DNA of 64,000 nucleotides, from positions 114,225,253-114,289,252 of the forward strand of contig OX352772.1 in the NCBI GenBank assembly GCA_947095535.1, read 5' to 3'. Each line of letters begins with the position of its first letter. Position 1 is the first letter of the stretch. The notes beneath the pieces are model-generated. The model had not been told where the DNA came from. It saw only the letters and a list, made by a program, of their open reading frames with translations, and made no database searches. A program made the translations under genes and the position numbers. The stretch is from Poecilobothrus nobilitatus (taxonomy: Eukaryota; Arthropoda; Insecta; Diptera; Dolichopodidae). Of the stretch, positions 1 to 11,348 are shown one piece after another.

Positions 1-474
1 ACATTACTCTTTTAAGAGACCTATGCATAGTTAATATTTCATTACTCTTTATTAAACAGTATATAAGTTTTAACAGACGGAGGGACAGAGCGAACCTAAT
101 AACAAATTTTACAAAATGTGCTTAAAAGGATAATTCACCAAAACATGAAGTGACATTACTTACAAAAAAAAATTGATTACATTATGGCCTCTTATAATTT
201 AAATACGATTTTATGTTTCAGTATTAACGAATATATTGTGAAAACTCACTTCGCCGTAATTGTGTACTCAATAGATTATTGATTCCTTTAAAGATTTTTT
301 GTTGACAAATTATCTCTAAATCTTCGCTCTGTTTATTCAAGTATCAGTATCTGAAAATGCATAGTAATACGTGAACTATATTAATTAAATTATATTAACT
401 CAAAAGCAAAAGTTAATAATTTTTATATAATACAGCCGATCAAATACTCCGAGCAACGCCGGGTACTTTGCTAG
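1..474 (+). mobile_element. Possible Helitron-like 3' end (remnant)
   Basis: The stretch is A+T-rich and has no coding frame that I recognise. It ends in CTAGT at 471-475, preceded by a small GC-rich imperfect hairpin (about 445-465, tactccg against cgggta). A hairpin followed by CTRRT is the usual 3' terminus of Helitrons. Immediately downstream the sequence changes to a copy of the Penelope-unit repeat, as expected at an element boundary. No 5' TC end and no Rep/helicase gene is visible, so this is a boundary call only. Confidence 0.4.
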
Positions 475-1231
475 TATTATAATAATAGGATCACTCATTT
501 GATACCCTTCTGATACTTTTGGCAATAATAATTATCAGTACATAATGAGAATTTTTTTTTTTTAAATCAGTAATATTATGCAAGAAAAATAACATAAAAG
601 AGAAAAAACTAAATTTTTTTGTAGTTTTTTTTTTAAAGCAAAACTATATTTTGTCTAACAATTAATAATTGACATTATTTTGATTGTGTGTATCAATAAC
701 TGATACATTTTAAAAATATAAAGGTCAACTCTACGTGTAGTCAAAAAATTAAAATATATACGTATACGATGAGTGATGAGTGGAATTTAGATTTCACTCC
801 AATTCATTCAAAATAATATTATTTTTTTTGAGCCACTATGAAAAAAAGGTTAAAAAAATATTTATATGAAATTTGATCCCCTTATAATATATTAATATTC
901 AATTATTATTAGTTATGTAGAGAATATTTAAATGTAGATCAGGATAATTTTGTTTCTTCTGACACCATGTAGAAAAATAGTAAAAATTTAAACGCAAACT
1001 TTTTAATTCTTATTTGTTGTAAACTATTTTATTATAGTTAAAAAAATAAAAATATAACTCTTTCCTTAAAAAAAAAACTATAAATCTTTTCTTTAAAAAA
1101 TAAGTATAAATCTTTTCTTTTAGCTTATTTTCTATTAAATTTAAATATTTTCCTTTTCAGCGTACTTTTCAGAATGAATTTATATTGTTTAAAACTCCTG
1201 TATATATACTAAGCTAGTTAGCTGTTAGGAT
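475..1231 (+). repeat. Third, partial copy of the Penelope-like unit (5' region)
   Basis: This stretch is nearly identical to 13.33-13.92 kb and 25.07-25.79 kb. Shared landmarks are ggatcactcatttgatac, the block starting cataatgagaatttttt, and the end block tatactaagctagttagctg. The copy lacks the coding part: on its right it stops at about 1231, directly inside Gypsy pol sequence. Noncoding. Confidence 0.65.
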
Positions 1232-2272
1232 ACCTAAGAATAGGAACCTCAGTAATTAGCCGTTTTAATTTTTCAAAAGCTTCTACTTATTTACTATTAT
1301 TTATATCAATTTTATTATTATTTTTTAAACAATGAGTCAATGGTTGAGCTAGGTTTGATACCCTTGTTGGTTAAAAGGTGGCCTATATATTCAGATTCTT
1401 TTGCTAAAATTGTACATTTACAATCAATTTTAATTTTTAAATTAAACTCTCTTAATTTCTGAAAAATATTTGAAATAACCTCGAAATGTTCTTGGAGTGA
1501 TGTACTGAAGATGAGTATATCATCTAGATATACTGTATCTATACTACACAAGAAATATTAATGAAATCACGTAAAACGTAGTTAATCGTACGCTGGAATG
1601 TTGCAGGAGCATTCTTTGATCCGAATGGCATCCTGACAAATTCGTAGTGACCTCGAGGCGTTGAAAAAGCCGTTTTAGCTTGATCTTTTTCGTCCACTAC
1701 GATCTGGTGGAAGCCCTTGGTAAGCTCCAAGGTTGTAAAGTATTGGTATCGACTTAACTTGCCGAACAATGAATCTATATTTCGAATGGGGAATTTGTCG
1801 TTTACAGTAATCTCATTGAGTTTTCTGTAGTCGACAACAATTCTCCATTTTTGCTTGCCTGATTGATCCATTTTCTTTGGAACAATCCAAATAGGTGAAT
1901 TATAAGGCGCATTGCTATGCTTAATAATTCCCTTGGCTAGCATATCTAATGTTTGTTTTTCCACTTCTTCTTCGTGGATTTTGGGAAATCGATATGTTTT
2001 AAGTCTTAACAACAATATATTGGTTGACTATTTTTTACAATTATTTGATGTTTAATTACTTTAATATTTGTTAATTTATCGCCCACTTAATAAAAGAAAT
2101 CGCTATTTTTCGAAACGATTTCATTAACTTTTTTCCTCTTTTCTTCATTGAGATGGTCGGTTTTAATGCAATTAATAATTTTATTATTTTTTAAATCTAT
2201 ATAATTTAACTCGTGAACCTAGTCATGTGGACATGAGCCTTTAAATTTAGTGACTTTGTTCATAATTTTAAT
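1231..2272 (-). pseudogene. pol: Gypsy pol: pre-RT tail, reverse transcriptase, start of RNase H region
   Basis: Frame at 1539-2015 (minus) shows Gypsy RT blocks: [40 protein letters not shown]. The second frame at 1318-1551 carries the catalytic YLDD block followed by ILIFS and the connection region. A frameshift near 1550 separates them. In motif A the residue normally Asp reads Glu (TTLELTKG), a likely inactivating change. At 2016-2272 the pre-RT region continues with stops, and at 1231-1300 an RNase-H-proximal block (AFEKLKRLITEVPIL) follows after an internal deletion. Related to the 17.6/297 type by overall look and primer-binding site; the clade is inferred. Confidence 0.85.
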
Positions 2273-2280
2273 GGTATTAT

Positions 2281-2330
2281 CATAAAGTAACATATAATAT
2301 AGAGTATTTATGCAGAGTAAATTTTGTTAG
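2281..2330 (+). repeat. Left terminal inverted repeat of P-like element 1
   Basis: Matches the reverse complement of 7234-7283 closely: cataaagtaacatat, tagagtatttatgcagag and a diverged inner part. The P-like element starts here, directly after ggtattat. Confidence 0.75.
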
Positions 2331-2934
2331 CAAATTCTTTTAATAGATCACGTCCCATTCACTCAATAATCACGTCCCATTTTACTCAAAAAATAATTTC
2401 TCATTCTATTTACTCTAAAATTGAGTAGAATTTTTTAAAACTCATATTTTAAATAAAATTCCTAGAATTTTTTTTTTTTTGTTTTGAGTTCTATTAATGT
2501 CAACCATATAGAAGTTGTCTGTATGCATATCAAATCTATGTGTATATATATGTTATTATATAGCATATATATAACTTCTTGTTAGTTTGTGAATTGTGAT
2601 TGTTTTATGTATAAAAGTATAATGTGTATAATATTATGTGTATGATAATATACTTTATGACAAGATGTGTATAAACGTATAATCAGTATAATTAACGTAC
2701 ATACATATACATACATATTTTTATGAAGTGGACATAGATTAATGAATAGAAAAATGAATTTCGTTTTACTTATGTGGGTGATTTTTTTTATTTTGAATAT
2801 TTTTTGTCCTTATGTTATGATTTTTTTCTATTTATTTTAGCGGGCTTATTTTTTATTATGTATTTTTTGTTCTTATATGTTTGCTATTTACAACAAGTGC
2901 ATTTATTTATAAAGTGCTTAAAGTAAAGTTTGAC

Positions 2935-3010
2935 AATAAAGTAACATATAATATAGAGTATTTATGCATAGTAAAGTTTGTTGGTCATTTTTTCAAATCG
3001 TAAAATTTGA
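2935..3010 (+). repeat. Second internal copy of the P-like element's left terminal repeat
   Basis: A further copy of the terminal repeat, about 650 bp inside the element. It matches the right terminus over a longer length (about 73 bp, through ggtcattttttcaaatcg) than the outermost left copy does. It looks like a second left end, so the element is either a composite or has a duplicated end. Confidence 0.7.
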
Positions 3011-3225
3011 AATTTGAAAAAAAAATTAAAATTGGAAAGTGTAATAAAGCACTTTTTTTCGGAAAAAATTATAAATATATTTTGTATATTTTTAAGAAAT
3101 AAAGGAACATAAGTTTACGTAAGTACGCAAAACTATAAAGTTTTTACAATGACTACATAGGTATAAGCTACAACAAGTTTTTAAAAGTAGTATAAGCTAT
3201 AAGTTTTCTATTATGTAAAGTATAT

Positions 3226-3392
3226 TAAATATTAGGCTTTTTTATTATCAATTACAACCGTTTTACAATCGAAATTAACCATTTTTGGTTCAAATTAAAT
3301 CTTTCTATTAAATAGATGATGAAAATTTAATTTAAATTGTTTAATTTGATTGCAAAATGCTTGTAATTGACTATAAAAAAGTCTAATATTTA
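3226..3392. repeat. Imperfect subterminal inverted repeat in P-like element 1
   Basis: Left arm runs from about 3226 (attaggctttttta, attacaaccgttttacaa) and right arm to about 3392 (gcaaaatgcttgtaattg, aaaaagtctaatatt), arms of about 70 bp with a short centre. Subterminal structure of this sort is where P-type transposases may bind; function here is inferred only. Confidence 0.5.
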
Positions 3393-3651
3393 ATAATAAT
3401 AATAAACTTGTTATATTTTTTTAACTAAATTTTATTTCATTTCTGATGTTACATGAGGAAAACAATTAACTTCTGTCTCCTATACATATCATATTTATAA
3501 TAGGAGTAAAAATATTTTACTCATGAAACACCTTGTTTATTTATATATGTTCATATTAAAATTTTCTATATCTGAATGACTATTTTCGCTATATACCTAT
3601 TTTGCATGTCTTTATTTTTTATATCTATGCATGTTTCAAAAATATATATTA

Positions 3652-6020
3652 GAATGTTTAAGGACATTAAAGTAGATAGTCGCAAGTCAGGTGTCTCTTG
3701 TGCGGTGTGCTGTAGAAGTAGGCGAAATTTCAACGGTAGAATTTATAGTTTTCCTAAAGAGAAAACTTTATTTGAAATTTGGGCATCAACATGTAGTGTA
3801 AGTATCGAAAATTTTAACGAAAAAAAATTATTTATTTGCTAAGACCAAATTCGAGAAAAAATTTTTAGCATCAAAAAAACTAAAAAAGGGGGCTATTCCA
3901 AGTTTATTTTTGCCGCATAAAAATCTTGAAAGTAATCCTTTGACTCCACTTTCTAATTTAAACTTTCAGTCAAAAGAGTTTTCATATTTTGACAAAGAAA
4001 ATAGAGTTTCTAAAACATTTAATAATAATTTAAACAATAAAACTTATTCAAAAAAAAATTTAGAAAACTTAAATGCACCCTTAGAAAATTTTTGAACAGA
4101 ATTTTCAAATGAATCGATTAGTTTTTGTAGGCATTGTTTGAAATTTCAAAAACAGGAAACATTTTATTATAAAAAATACTCAAGAGTTAATAAAACATTA
4201 GATTTCATTAAAAAAAAAATCTTTATTTAAAAAAAAAAATTACGACCCTAAAAATTCAGAACAGGAAATTACAACTAAAAATAAAAAAAGAAAAGCAGGT
4301 CTCTTTATGTAGTACAATTGATAGGCAATCTCACTTGGCTAACGAAGCCAAAACGTTTTTAAATATGAATTTCAAAAATGGAAGGATATGGTCAAAAGAT
4401 GAAAAAAGAGTAGCTTTAAATTTACATTTGAATTCTCCGAAAGGATATAAATTTCTAAAGGATGGAATACACCTAAATTTACCCCATTTTAGTTCTCTTA
4501 ATAGGTGGATTCCAATTAAATATTTAAATGTAGGTCTTAATGAAAAAAATATTAATCAATTAGGAATTATATTTTCAAATAAAAATTCTCTTGAGAAGGA
4601 AGCTGTATTAGTATTTGATGAGATAAGTATAAGAAAGGACCTTAGTTATAATAGTGCATAGGATCAAATTAGTGATTTTTCTGATTATAGTTTCAAAAGA
4701 ACGAAAGACATCGCAAAGTACATATGTGTCTTTTTGCTAAGGGGGCTAATACATAATTGGAAATACGTCCTTAGTTTTTATACTACAGAGAAGGGAATTA
4801 GCGGCGAAATCTTGTAAATATTTTGAAAATCAATTTAGGTGCAGCTTTTAATTTAAGTATTAATGTTAGGGCAGTTATATGCGATCAAGGCGCTAATAAT
4901 AGAAAGTGTTTTAACATATTAGGTGTTTCACAAAAAACTCCCTTTTTTTATTATAATTTCAATGAATTGAAAAAAAAAGTTTTCGCTCTTTACGATCCAG
5001 TGTATTTAGTCAAATCTCTTCGCAATACTCTTATTTTATTATTCGTAGTCTTTATTTTCATGAAAAAAATAATACTAAAAAAATGTGTCTCAAACTTTCA
5101 GAGAAACATATCCGTCCTAATTCATTTGAAAGAATGAATGTTCGATTGGCTACTCAAGTTTTCAGTAATACGGTTGCTGCTGCAATCAAAACTCTAATTT
5201 CAACAAAAAAATTTACAAATAGGATGTCTTGTGCTATATCAACAGCAGAATTCGTTTCAAAAATTAATAAATTATTTGACTGTCTCAATAGTAGGAAATT
5301 ATATGATAGAAATCCTTACCGTTCAGCATTGCAGCAAGATAACCAAATTTCAAAATATCTTTTAGAAATGAAAAAATATTTTTTGAATCAGTAAAGCCAA
5401 TCACATCTAAAAAAGTTTATTGTATCGACGGTATGATGCAAACTTTAGTAAGCATTACGGAACTAAGTTCCGAGATATTTTTTCATTATGCGAAACATGA
5501 ATGTTATTATTTACTCTTATCTTATTTAAACCAAGATGTTTTAGAAAATTTGTTTTCTTTGATTCGCTATAGAAATGGGTGTAGCAATGATCCTTCTGTG
5601 CATGAATTTAGCAACATTTTAGCAAAATTAATGTCCGTTAAATTAATAAATCATAAATTTGAAAGCTCTAATTGCGAAGAAGACGATGCTGAATTTTTAA
5701 ATATAGACGATTTAAAGCATTACTCATTAGAACAAGATGATTTGGAATCAAATGATCAAATTGATGAAGATTTATCCAATTTAGTGATCAATTATTTAGA
5801 GGGAAATCATTCTGAAATTTTAGAGGATAATCAATCTAAGCAAATAAATATTATTTCAAATAATGCCGAAAGGTACATTTGTGGCTATGTTATCTTTAAA
5901 TTAATAAAAAAAATTTCTTGTGATCAATGTACGTCATCATTTTTAAAGGAAAAGCTTTTGAAAAAAGTAGAACAAAAAGTAGATAGTAATAGAGGTAAAA
6001 TTAAAATTTTAAATGCTTAA
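3652..6020 (+). pseudogene. P-like/THAP9-type transposase, broken
   Basis: N-terminal THAP-like zinc finger at 3652-3840: C-x2-C (CAVCC), then IYSFPKEK and FEIWASTC, and a stop just where the final C-x2-H would come. The transposase continues in pieces. 4335-4661 includes the DDE-type block LVFDEISIRKDLSY. 4823-5137 includes AVICDQGANN, the likely second acidic position. 5433-6020 includes DVLENLFSLIRYRNG, the D-x2-E block of P transposases, then an acidic linker and a C-terminal C-x2-C (SCDQC). At least five stops or frameshifts separate the pieces. The acidic triad looks locally preserved although the gene as a whole is dead. Family call is by motif order; exact relatives are not determined. 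Confidence 0.8.
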
Positions 6021-6034
6021 GATATTTTTAGCAC

Positions 6035-6140
6035 ATTTCATTCTGTCCGTCTGTTTGTGTCTTTATCTGTCTGTTTGTGTGTTCGTCCCTCTGTTTGTCT
6101 GTTTGTCCGTCTGTTCGTTTGTCTGTCTAATTGTCTATTT
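6035..6140 (+). repeat. Imperfect TCTG/TTTG microsatellite
   Basis: A run of CTGTCCGTCTGTTTGTGTC-like tetranucleotide units, directly downstream of the P-like transposase remnant. No coding content. Confidence 0.75.
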
Positions 6141-7209
6141 ATTTCGTCTTAAAGTTACAAATTTTTTCTCATTATAGTTTTTGCAGGTTTTAGTAAATAA
6201 ATTGTTGTAGTTGAACTGTACTTGCTATATTAATTTAGTAAAATTACTTTTATTTTTGATCATTTTATTTAATAGCTACCTACTAATGTATCTATATAAT
6301 TTTCTTTTCATGAACGAGAAAATTGGATGAAAAATTAAAAGCATAAAACGATTGAAGTATTTATAATAATAATATATTTAATATAATGATGAATTTTTTT
6401 GTTTGTTTTTGTTTTTGTTTTAGTTAATTGTTTTTATTAACGAATTGTTTTTTTTTTGTATATGTATCTATATAGTTACTATTATAATATAAGGGTTTTT
6501 TATGCCAAATGGAATATAAAATTTTAAGCTTTTTTTATGTATTTTTATATTGTAAGGTAATGTAATAGACGTATTCCACTTGGCTTTTTCCCTTTTAGCC
6601 GTAATATAAAAATTTTTTTAAGAATAAATAATAAAACATATTTACATATGTATTTAAAAAAAATATTGAAATAAGATTATTTTTAATTTTACCAAACAAC
6701 TTTAATTTTTTTTTTCTCTATAGGTATAGGTAATCTACATTATGTTCATATAGTCCTATAGTCTTAATTCACAAATTTCATAAGTCACATTGACCAAGTC
6801 AATTTTAAAAAGTAAAAGAGAAAAAGTAAAAAATAACAACAAATACAGCAATAACCTTGTATTCCTTCAATTTCTAAATAAAAATTTTTTACTTTGATTT
6901 CTAATATTATTTGTGAATACTTAAAAGTAGTTTTAAATTTGTATTAAATCAGCTGTATCAGCTTTGTATTAAATCAGCTGTATACACACATAAATAAAAA
7001 TGCCAACAGAAAAAAAAGAAGTATAGCCGTATAACTATATTATTTATTTACATATAGATAGAATACCTATATACATCTTTTATATGGTTGACAAAAACAT
7101 TAATAAATGAGTACATACTCAAAAAAAAATTTTTTATTTATGAGTTGAAAATAATTCCCTCTCAATTTATAAGCATAATAAATTGAGTAATATACTTTTG
7201 AGTGAATAC

Positions 7210-7283
7210 AAAATTTTACGATTTGAAAAAATGACCAACAAACTTTACTCTGCATAAATACTCTATATTATATGTTACTTTAT
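7210..7283 (-). repeat. Right terminal inverted repeat of P-like element 1
   Basis: Reverse complement matches 2935-3010 over about 73 bp and 2281-2330 over the outer part. Followed directly by the target duplication ggtattat. Confidence 0.78.
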
Positions 7284-7291
7284 GGTATTAT

Positions 7292-7482
7292 TACCAAAAT
7301 CAATTTTCGCGCCTATTGTTTTTAAGATATTTTGCTCTAGATGGCATTAAATTTTTAATTTTAAGATTTTCCAAACCATATCAGCATATTGATTGAATTC
7401 GGTTGGAACATCTGTTACCATTTCATACAAAATTTTATTTTGACCGAATAAGGTATTAATTATTATTGGATTTTTAATTTTT
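7292..7482 (-). pseudogene. pol: Gypsy pol: region between protease and RT
   Basis: Minus strand reads NPIIINTLFGQNKILYEM and then, after a stop, a block ending TIGAKIDFGN, which fits the protease-RT linker of Gypsy elements. Downstream in the coding sense it is cut by the P-like insertion and resumes at 2272. Upstream it is cut by the TATACCC insertion and resumes at 10189. Confidence 0.65.
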
Positions 7483-10188
7483 ATACCCTACACCTAAAGT
7501 ATAGGGTATATTAACTTTGATATGGTGTTTGTAACCGCCAAAAGGAAGCTAGTTAGATATGGACATGTATATATATTCTGAATCATGATCACCTCCTGAG
7601 TCGATTTAACGATGTCCGTCCGTCCGCTCGTTCGATACGATAACTCAAAAACTAATAAAGCTATCTTGATGAAATTTATATAGTAGGTTACTAATTACGA
7701 AAGGCAGGTTAAGTTCGAATCTGGACAAAATCTGTCTATGGGTTCGGATTCTGGAAGCTTCCGAATGATTCCGAAGCAAACGAGATTATCTTCAAAAACA
7801 AAGATAGAACCTTTAAATTTTGTACAATGATGTTCCTTCCCGTTCGATTTATGTCTCTGAAATTTAAGAGGATTTGGTCCATGGGTTTGGATTTTGGGAG
7901 CTTCCGAATGAGCCCAAGAGCAAATGAGATTATCTCCAAAACCAATAAAGATATAACCTTCAAATTTGACAGAGTGGTGTTCTTTCATGTTTTATTTAAG
8001 TCTCTAAAATTGGAGAGGATTTGGTCCATGGGTTCGGATTTTAGAAGCTTGCGAACGAGCCCCAGAGCAAACGAGATTATCTCCAAAATCAACACAGATA
8101 GAACCTTTAAATTTTGTACAATGATGTTCCTTCCCGTTCGATTTATGTCTCTGAAATTTAAGAGGATTTGGTCCATGGGTTTGGATTTTGGAAGCTTCCG
8201 AACGAGCACCAGAGCAAACGAGATTATCTCCAAAATCAATTAAGATATAACCTTTAAATTTGGCAGAGTGGTGTTCTTTCATGTTTTATTTAAGTCTCTG
8301 AAATTTGAGAGGATTTAATTCATGGGTTCGGATCTTGGAAGCTTCCGAACGAGCTCCAGAGCAAACGAGATTATCTCCAAAACCAACAAAGATAGAACCT
8401 TTAAATTTTTTACAATGATGTTCCTTCCCGTTCAATTTATGTCTCTGAAATGTAAGAGGATATGGTACATGGGTTTGGATTTTGGAAGATCCGAACGAGC
8501 CCCAGAGCAAATGAGATTATCTCCAAAACCAACAAAGATAGAACCTTTAAATTTTTTACAATGATGTTCTTTCCCGTTTGATTTATGTCTCTGAAATTTA
8601 AGAGGATATGGTCCATGGGTTTGGATTTTGGAAGCTTCCGAACGAGCACCAGAGCAAATGAGATTATTTCCAAAACCAACAAAGATATAACCTTTAAATT
8701 TGGCAGAATGGTGTTCTTTCCCGTTTGATTTAGGTCTCTGAAATTTGAGAGGATTTGGTCCATGGGTTCGGATTTTGGAAGCTTCCGAACGAGCCCCAGA
8801 GCAAACGAGATTATCTCCAAAATCAACAAGATAGAACCTTTAAATTTTGTACAATGATGTTCCTTCCCGTTCGATTTATGTCTCTGAAATTTAAGAGGAT
8901 TTGGTCCATGGGTTTGGATTTGGGAAGCTTCCGAACGAGCACCAGAGCAAACGAGATTATCTCCAAAATCAATTAAGATATAACCTTTAAATTTGGCAGA
9001 GTGGTGTTCTTTCATGTTTTATTTAAGTCTCTGAAATTTGAGAGGATTTGATTCATGGGTTCGGATCTTGGAAGCTTTCGAACGAGCCCCACAGCAAACG
9101 AGTATATCTCCACAACAAACAAAGATATAACCTTTATTTTTAGTACAAGAGTGTGCTGTTATGTTTCCTTTTCTATAAATTTGGAAACTGACATTTGAAA
9201 GAATTTGAACCATGGATTCGTATTTTGGAAGCTTCCGAACGAGCCCCAGAGCAAACGAGATTATCTCCGAAACCAGCAAAGATAGAACCTTTAAATTTTT
9301 TACAATGGCGTTCCTTCCCGTTTGATTTATGTCTCTGAAAATTAAGAGGATATGGTCCATGGGTTTGGATTTTGGAAGCTTCCAAACGAGCGACAGAGCA
9401 AATGAGATTATCTCCCAAAACAACAAAGATATAACCTTTAAATTCGGCAGAATGGTGTTCTTTCATGTTTGATTTGGGTCTCTGAAATTTGAGAGTATTT
9501 GGTCCTTGGGTTCGGATTTTGGAAGCTTCCGAACGAGCCTCAGAGCAAATGATATTATCTCCAAAAGCAATAAAGATATAACCTTTAAATTAGGCAGAAT
9601 GGTGTTCCTTCATGTTTGATTTATGTTTTTGAAATTTGTGAGGATTTTGTCCATGGGTTCAAATCTTGGAAGCTTCCGGACGACACCCAGAGCAAACGAG
9701 TATATCTCCACAACCAACAAAGATAGAACTTTTATTTTTAGTACAAAGGTGTTCTGTTTGTTATGTTTCCTTTTCTGTAAAATTGGAAATTGACATTTGA
9801 AAGAATTTGAACCATGGGTTCGTATTTTGGAAACTTCCGGACGAGCACAAGAGCAACGAGCATATCTCCACAACCAACAAAAGTAGAACCTTTAAATTTA
9901 GTATAATGGTGTTCTGGCATGTTTTCTTTATGTTCCTGAGATAGATTCTATGAATTGGAGCGGCAATTCGGGTACCTGACACACACCTCCCCAGGACTAA
10001 CAATCTTCGAAATTAATAAAGATAGAAACTTAAAATTTTTTACAAAGGTGTCAAGCATATCCCAGGAGGATGCCTTTTACGTTCCTGAAATTCGAGTTGA
10101 ATAAGACAGAAAAGGGAAGAAGTTCAAGCAGCTGCCAAAACAACTTATGGATTTTTAATTTAATTCGAATTATTCAGGTGTAGGGTAT
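7483..10188. mobile_element. TATACCC-ended repeat element carrying a satellite array
   Basis: Ends are short inverted repeats: ataccctacacct at 7483-7495 and aggtgtagggtat at 10176-10188. The left end has a small palindrome (taccctacac, then agtatagggta). About 120 bp inside comes cgatgtccgtccgtccgct and the phrase aactcaaaaactaa. These features recur in the unrelated insert at 21317-22847, so this is a family of elements with a common architecture. It interrupts Gypsy between protease and RT. It encodes no protein; every long frame inside is a shadow of the satellite. Confidence 0.65.
7690..10060. repeat. Tandem satellite array, ~147-bp monomers with dimer-level order
   Basis: Phrases such as gaacctttaaatttt, ggaagcttccgaacgagc and gcaaacgagattatctcc recur throughout. 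The start of gaacctttaaattttgtac falls at 7807, 8101 and 8834, giving 294 = 2 x 147 and 733, close to 5 x 147. Alternate monomers differ in one segment (tttgtacaatgatgttcc versus tttggcagagtggtgtt), so the array has a dimeric higher-order unit in its left part. About 16 monomers. The right part (from about 9.1 kb) is more diverged. Confidence 0.88.
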
Positions 10189-10330
10189 TAATAAGTCGGT
10201 TGCATCGACTTACTGTTACATTTACTTGATTTTCTTTTAATATGTGGAAATAATGTTTCATCCTTTATAGAAACAGTAGATTCTGAATCTATCAAACAAT
10301 TGACTTTTGTATTACCGATAGTAAATTCTA
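10189..10330 (-). pseudogene. pol: Gypsy protease (partial)
   Basis: Minus strand carries LPIVEFTIGNTKVNCLIDSE. The aspartic-protease active-site triplet that is normally D-S/T-G reads D-S-E (codons 10281-10289), a Gly to Glu change from a single G to A. The domain is cut on its C-terminal side by the satellite-bearing insertion. It follows gag with a frame change, as in many Gypsy elements. Confidence 0.65.
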
Positions 10331-11348
10331 CTATTGGTAATGAATTTTCCGAGGCACTAAATGAAAATTTTCCTTGACTTTAGGAGTATCTACTTCCATT
10401 TCGTCAGCGCTTTGGTTATTTCGATAATTATTGGAGAAATTTCCACTAGAATTATTACGATTATTATATTGTTGCCTATAATTATTGTTAAAATTGTTAT
10501 TATTATTATTATATTGTTGCCTATTATTGTTAAAATTCTTATTATTGTTATTATATTGTTGCCTATTATTGTTAAAATGGTTATTATATTGTTGCTTATA
10601 GTTGTTAAGATTGTTATTATATTTGTTAAATTTATTTAATCCGTTATAGTTAGTTATTATTATTATTTTTATTTTGAAACGAACTGCGATTAAAATTGTT
10701 ATTATACTTATTTTCATAACTATTATAACAATTATTATTTTGATTATTATTTTTATTATTAAATTTTTATAGTTACCACGATATGAATTATTTGAATTAT
10801 AACTGTTACTAGAAATTCCAGTTTGTAACAGTTCATTATATGCTTCCTCTAAGGAAGTAACATTTTTTGCTCTAAGGTACATAGAATCTTGTCGATTGAT
10901 TTTATTTAAGAATTTATCGAGAATACTTATTTCATTATTCTCGGGCTTGAAGTCTATAGGTTTATTTATATCTAAATTATATTTAATATTTAGTTTACCT
11001 AAGATTTCATTTCATTTCATATTGACTTATCGCGACCACTCTTATTGTATCAGCTTGTTCTTTCAATGTTAAATAGTTCTCCTTAACTCCAAATGATGTA
11101 ATTAGTTGTTCCTTTATTTGTTGCCACGTTACCGTTGTTGCTAATAGTTTCCTAATAGATGTTGCTGCTTGGCCTACAATTTTGGTAGTTAAAATTCTGC
11201 TAACATAGCTTCTCTCGTTTATATCCGTTAACTGGCTCAATAACGAGTCAGCCTCTTGTAAGAAGTAGCTAAGCTCGTTCGAGTCAGTTCCGGTGAAGGT
11301 TTCAACAGATCTGGCTTCTGTTACAATATCCCGAAATGTCACAACCAT
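10331..11348 (-). pseudogene. gag: Gypsy gag, with Asn/Gln-rich tail
   Basis: The ATG-started frame from 11348 to 11007 gives a helical capsid-like N-terminus beginning MVVTFRDIVTEARSV. A frameshift near 11000 leads to the C-terminal part. The frame at 10331-10882 begins in the capsid end (SLEEAYNELLQTG) and becomes a long low-complexity tail of YNNN, RQQYNN and FNNN units. I see no CCHC zinc knuckle; the Asn/Gln/Arg-rich tail may replace it for RNA binding, which is inference. The repeat tail has further frame slips. Confidence 0.75.

Larger units (their letters stand above)
2281..7283 (+). mobile_element. P-like (THAP9-type) DNA transposon 1, inserted in Gypsy pol
   Basis: Both outer flanks carry the 8-bp direct repeat ggtattat (2273-2280 and 7284-7291), the target-duplication length of P elements. 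The ends are inverted repeats starting cataaagtaacatataat, resembling the CATG-type P termini in position. The interior encodes a broken THAP/P transposase (3.6-6.0 kb). About 1.3 kb on the left and 1.2 kb on the right are A+T-rich noncoding sequence. The Gypsy pol frame resumes on both sides, which independently confirms the boundaries. Confidence 0.82.

Noticed and set aside
7690..10003. Many long frames on both strands with repeated LVRKLPKS, FKGSIFVDFGDN or FRTSPRANEIISK segments
   Set aside because: They follow the ~147-bp satellite monomer (49 codons, so frames stay open across units). No start or family resemblance; they are repeat shadows.
7690..10060. CRISPR-like array
   Set aside because: Repeats are ~147 bp, contiguous, without unique spacers, in a eukaryotic mobile element.
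10361..10639. Plus-strand frame rich in Ile and Val
   Set aside because: Antisense of the Asn/Gln-rich gag tail.
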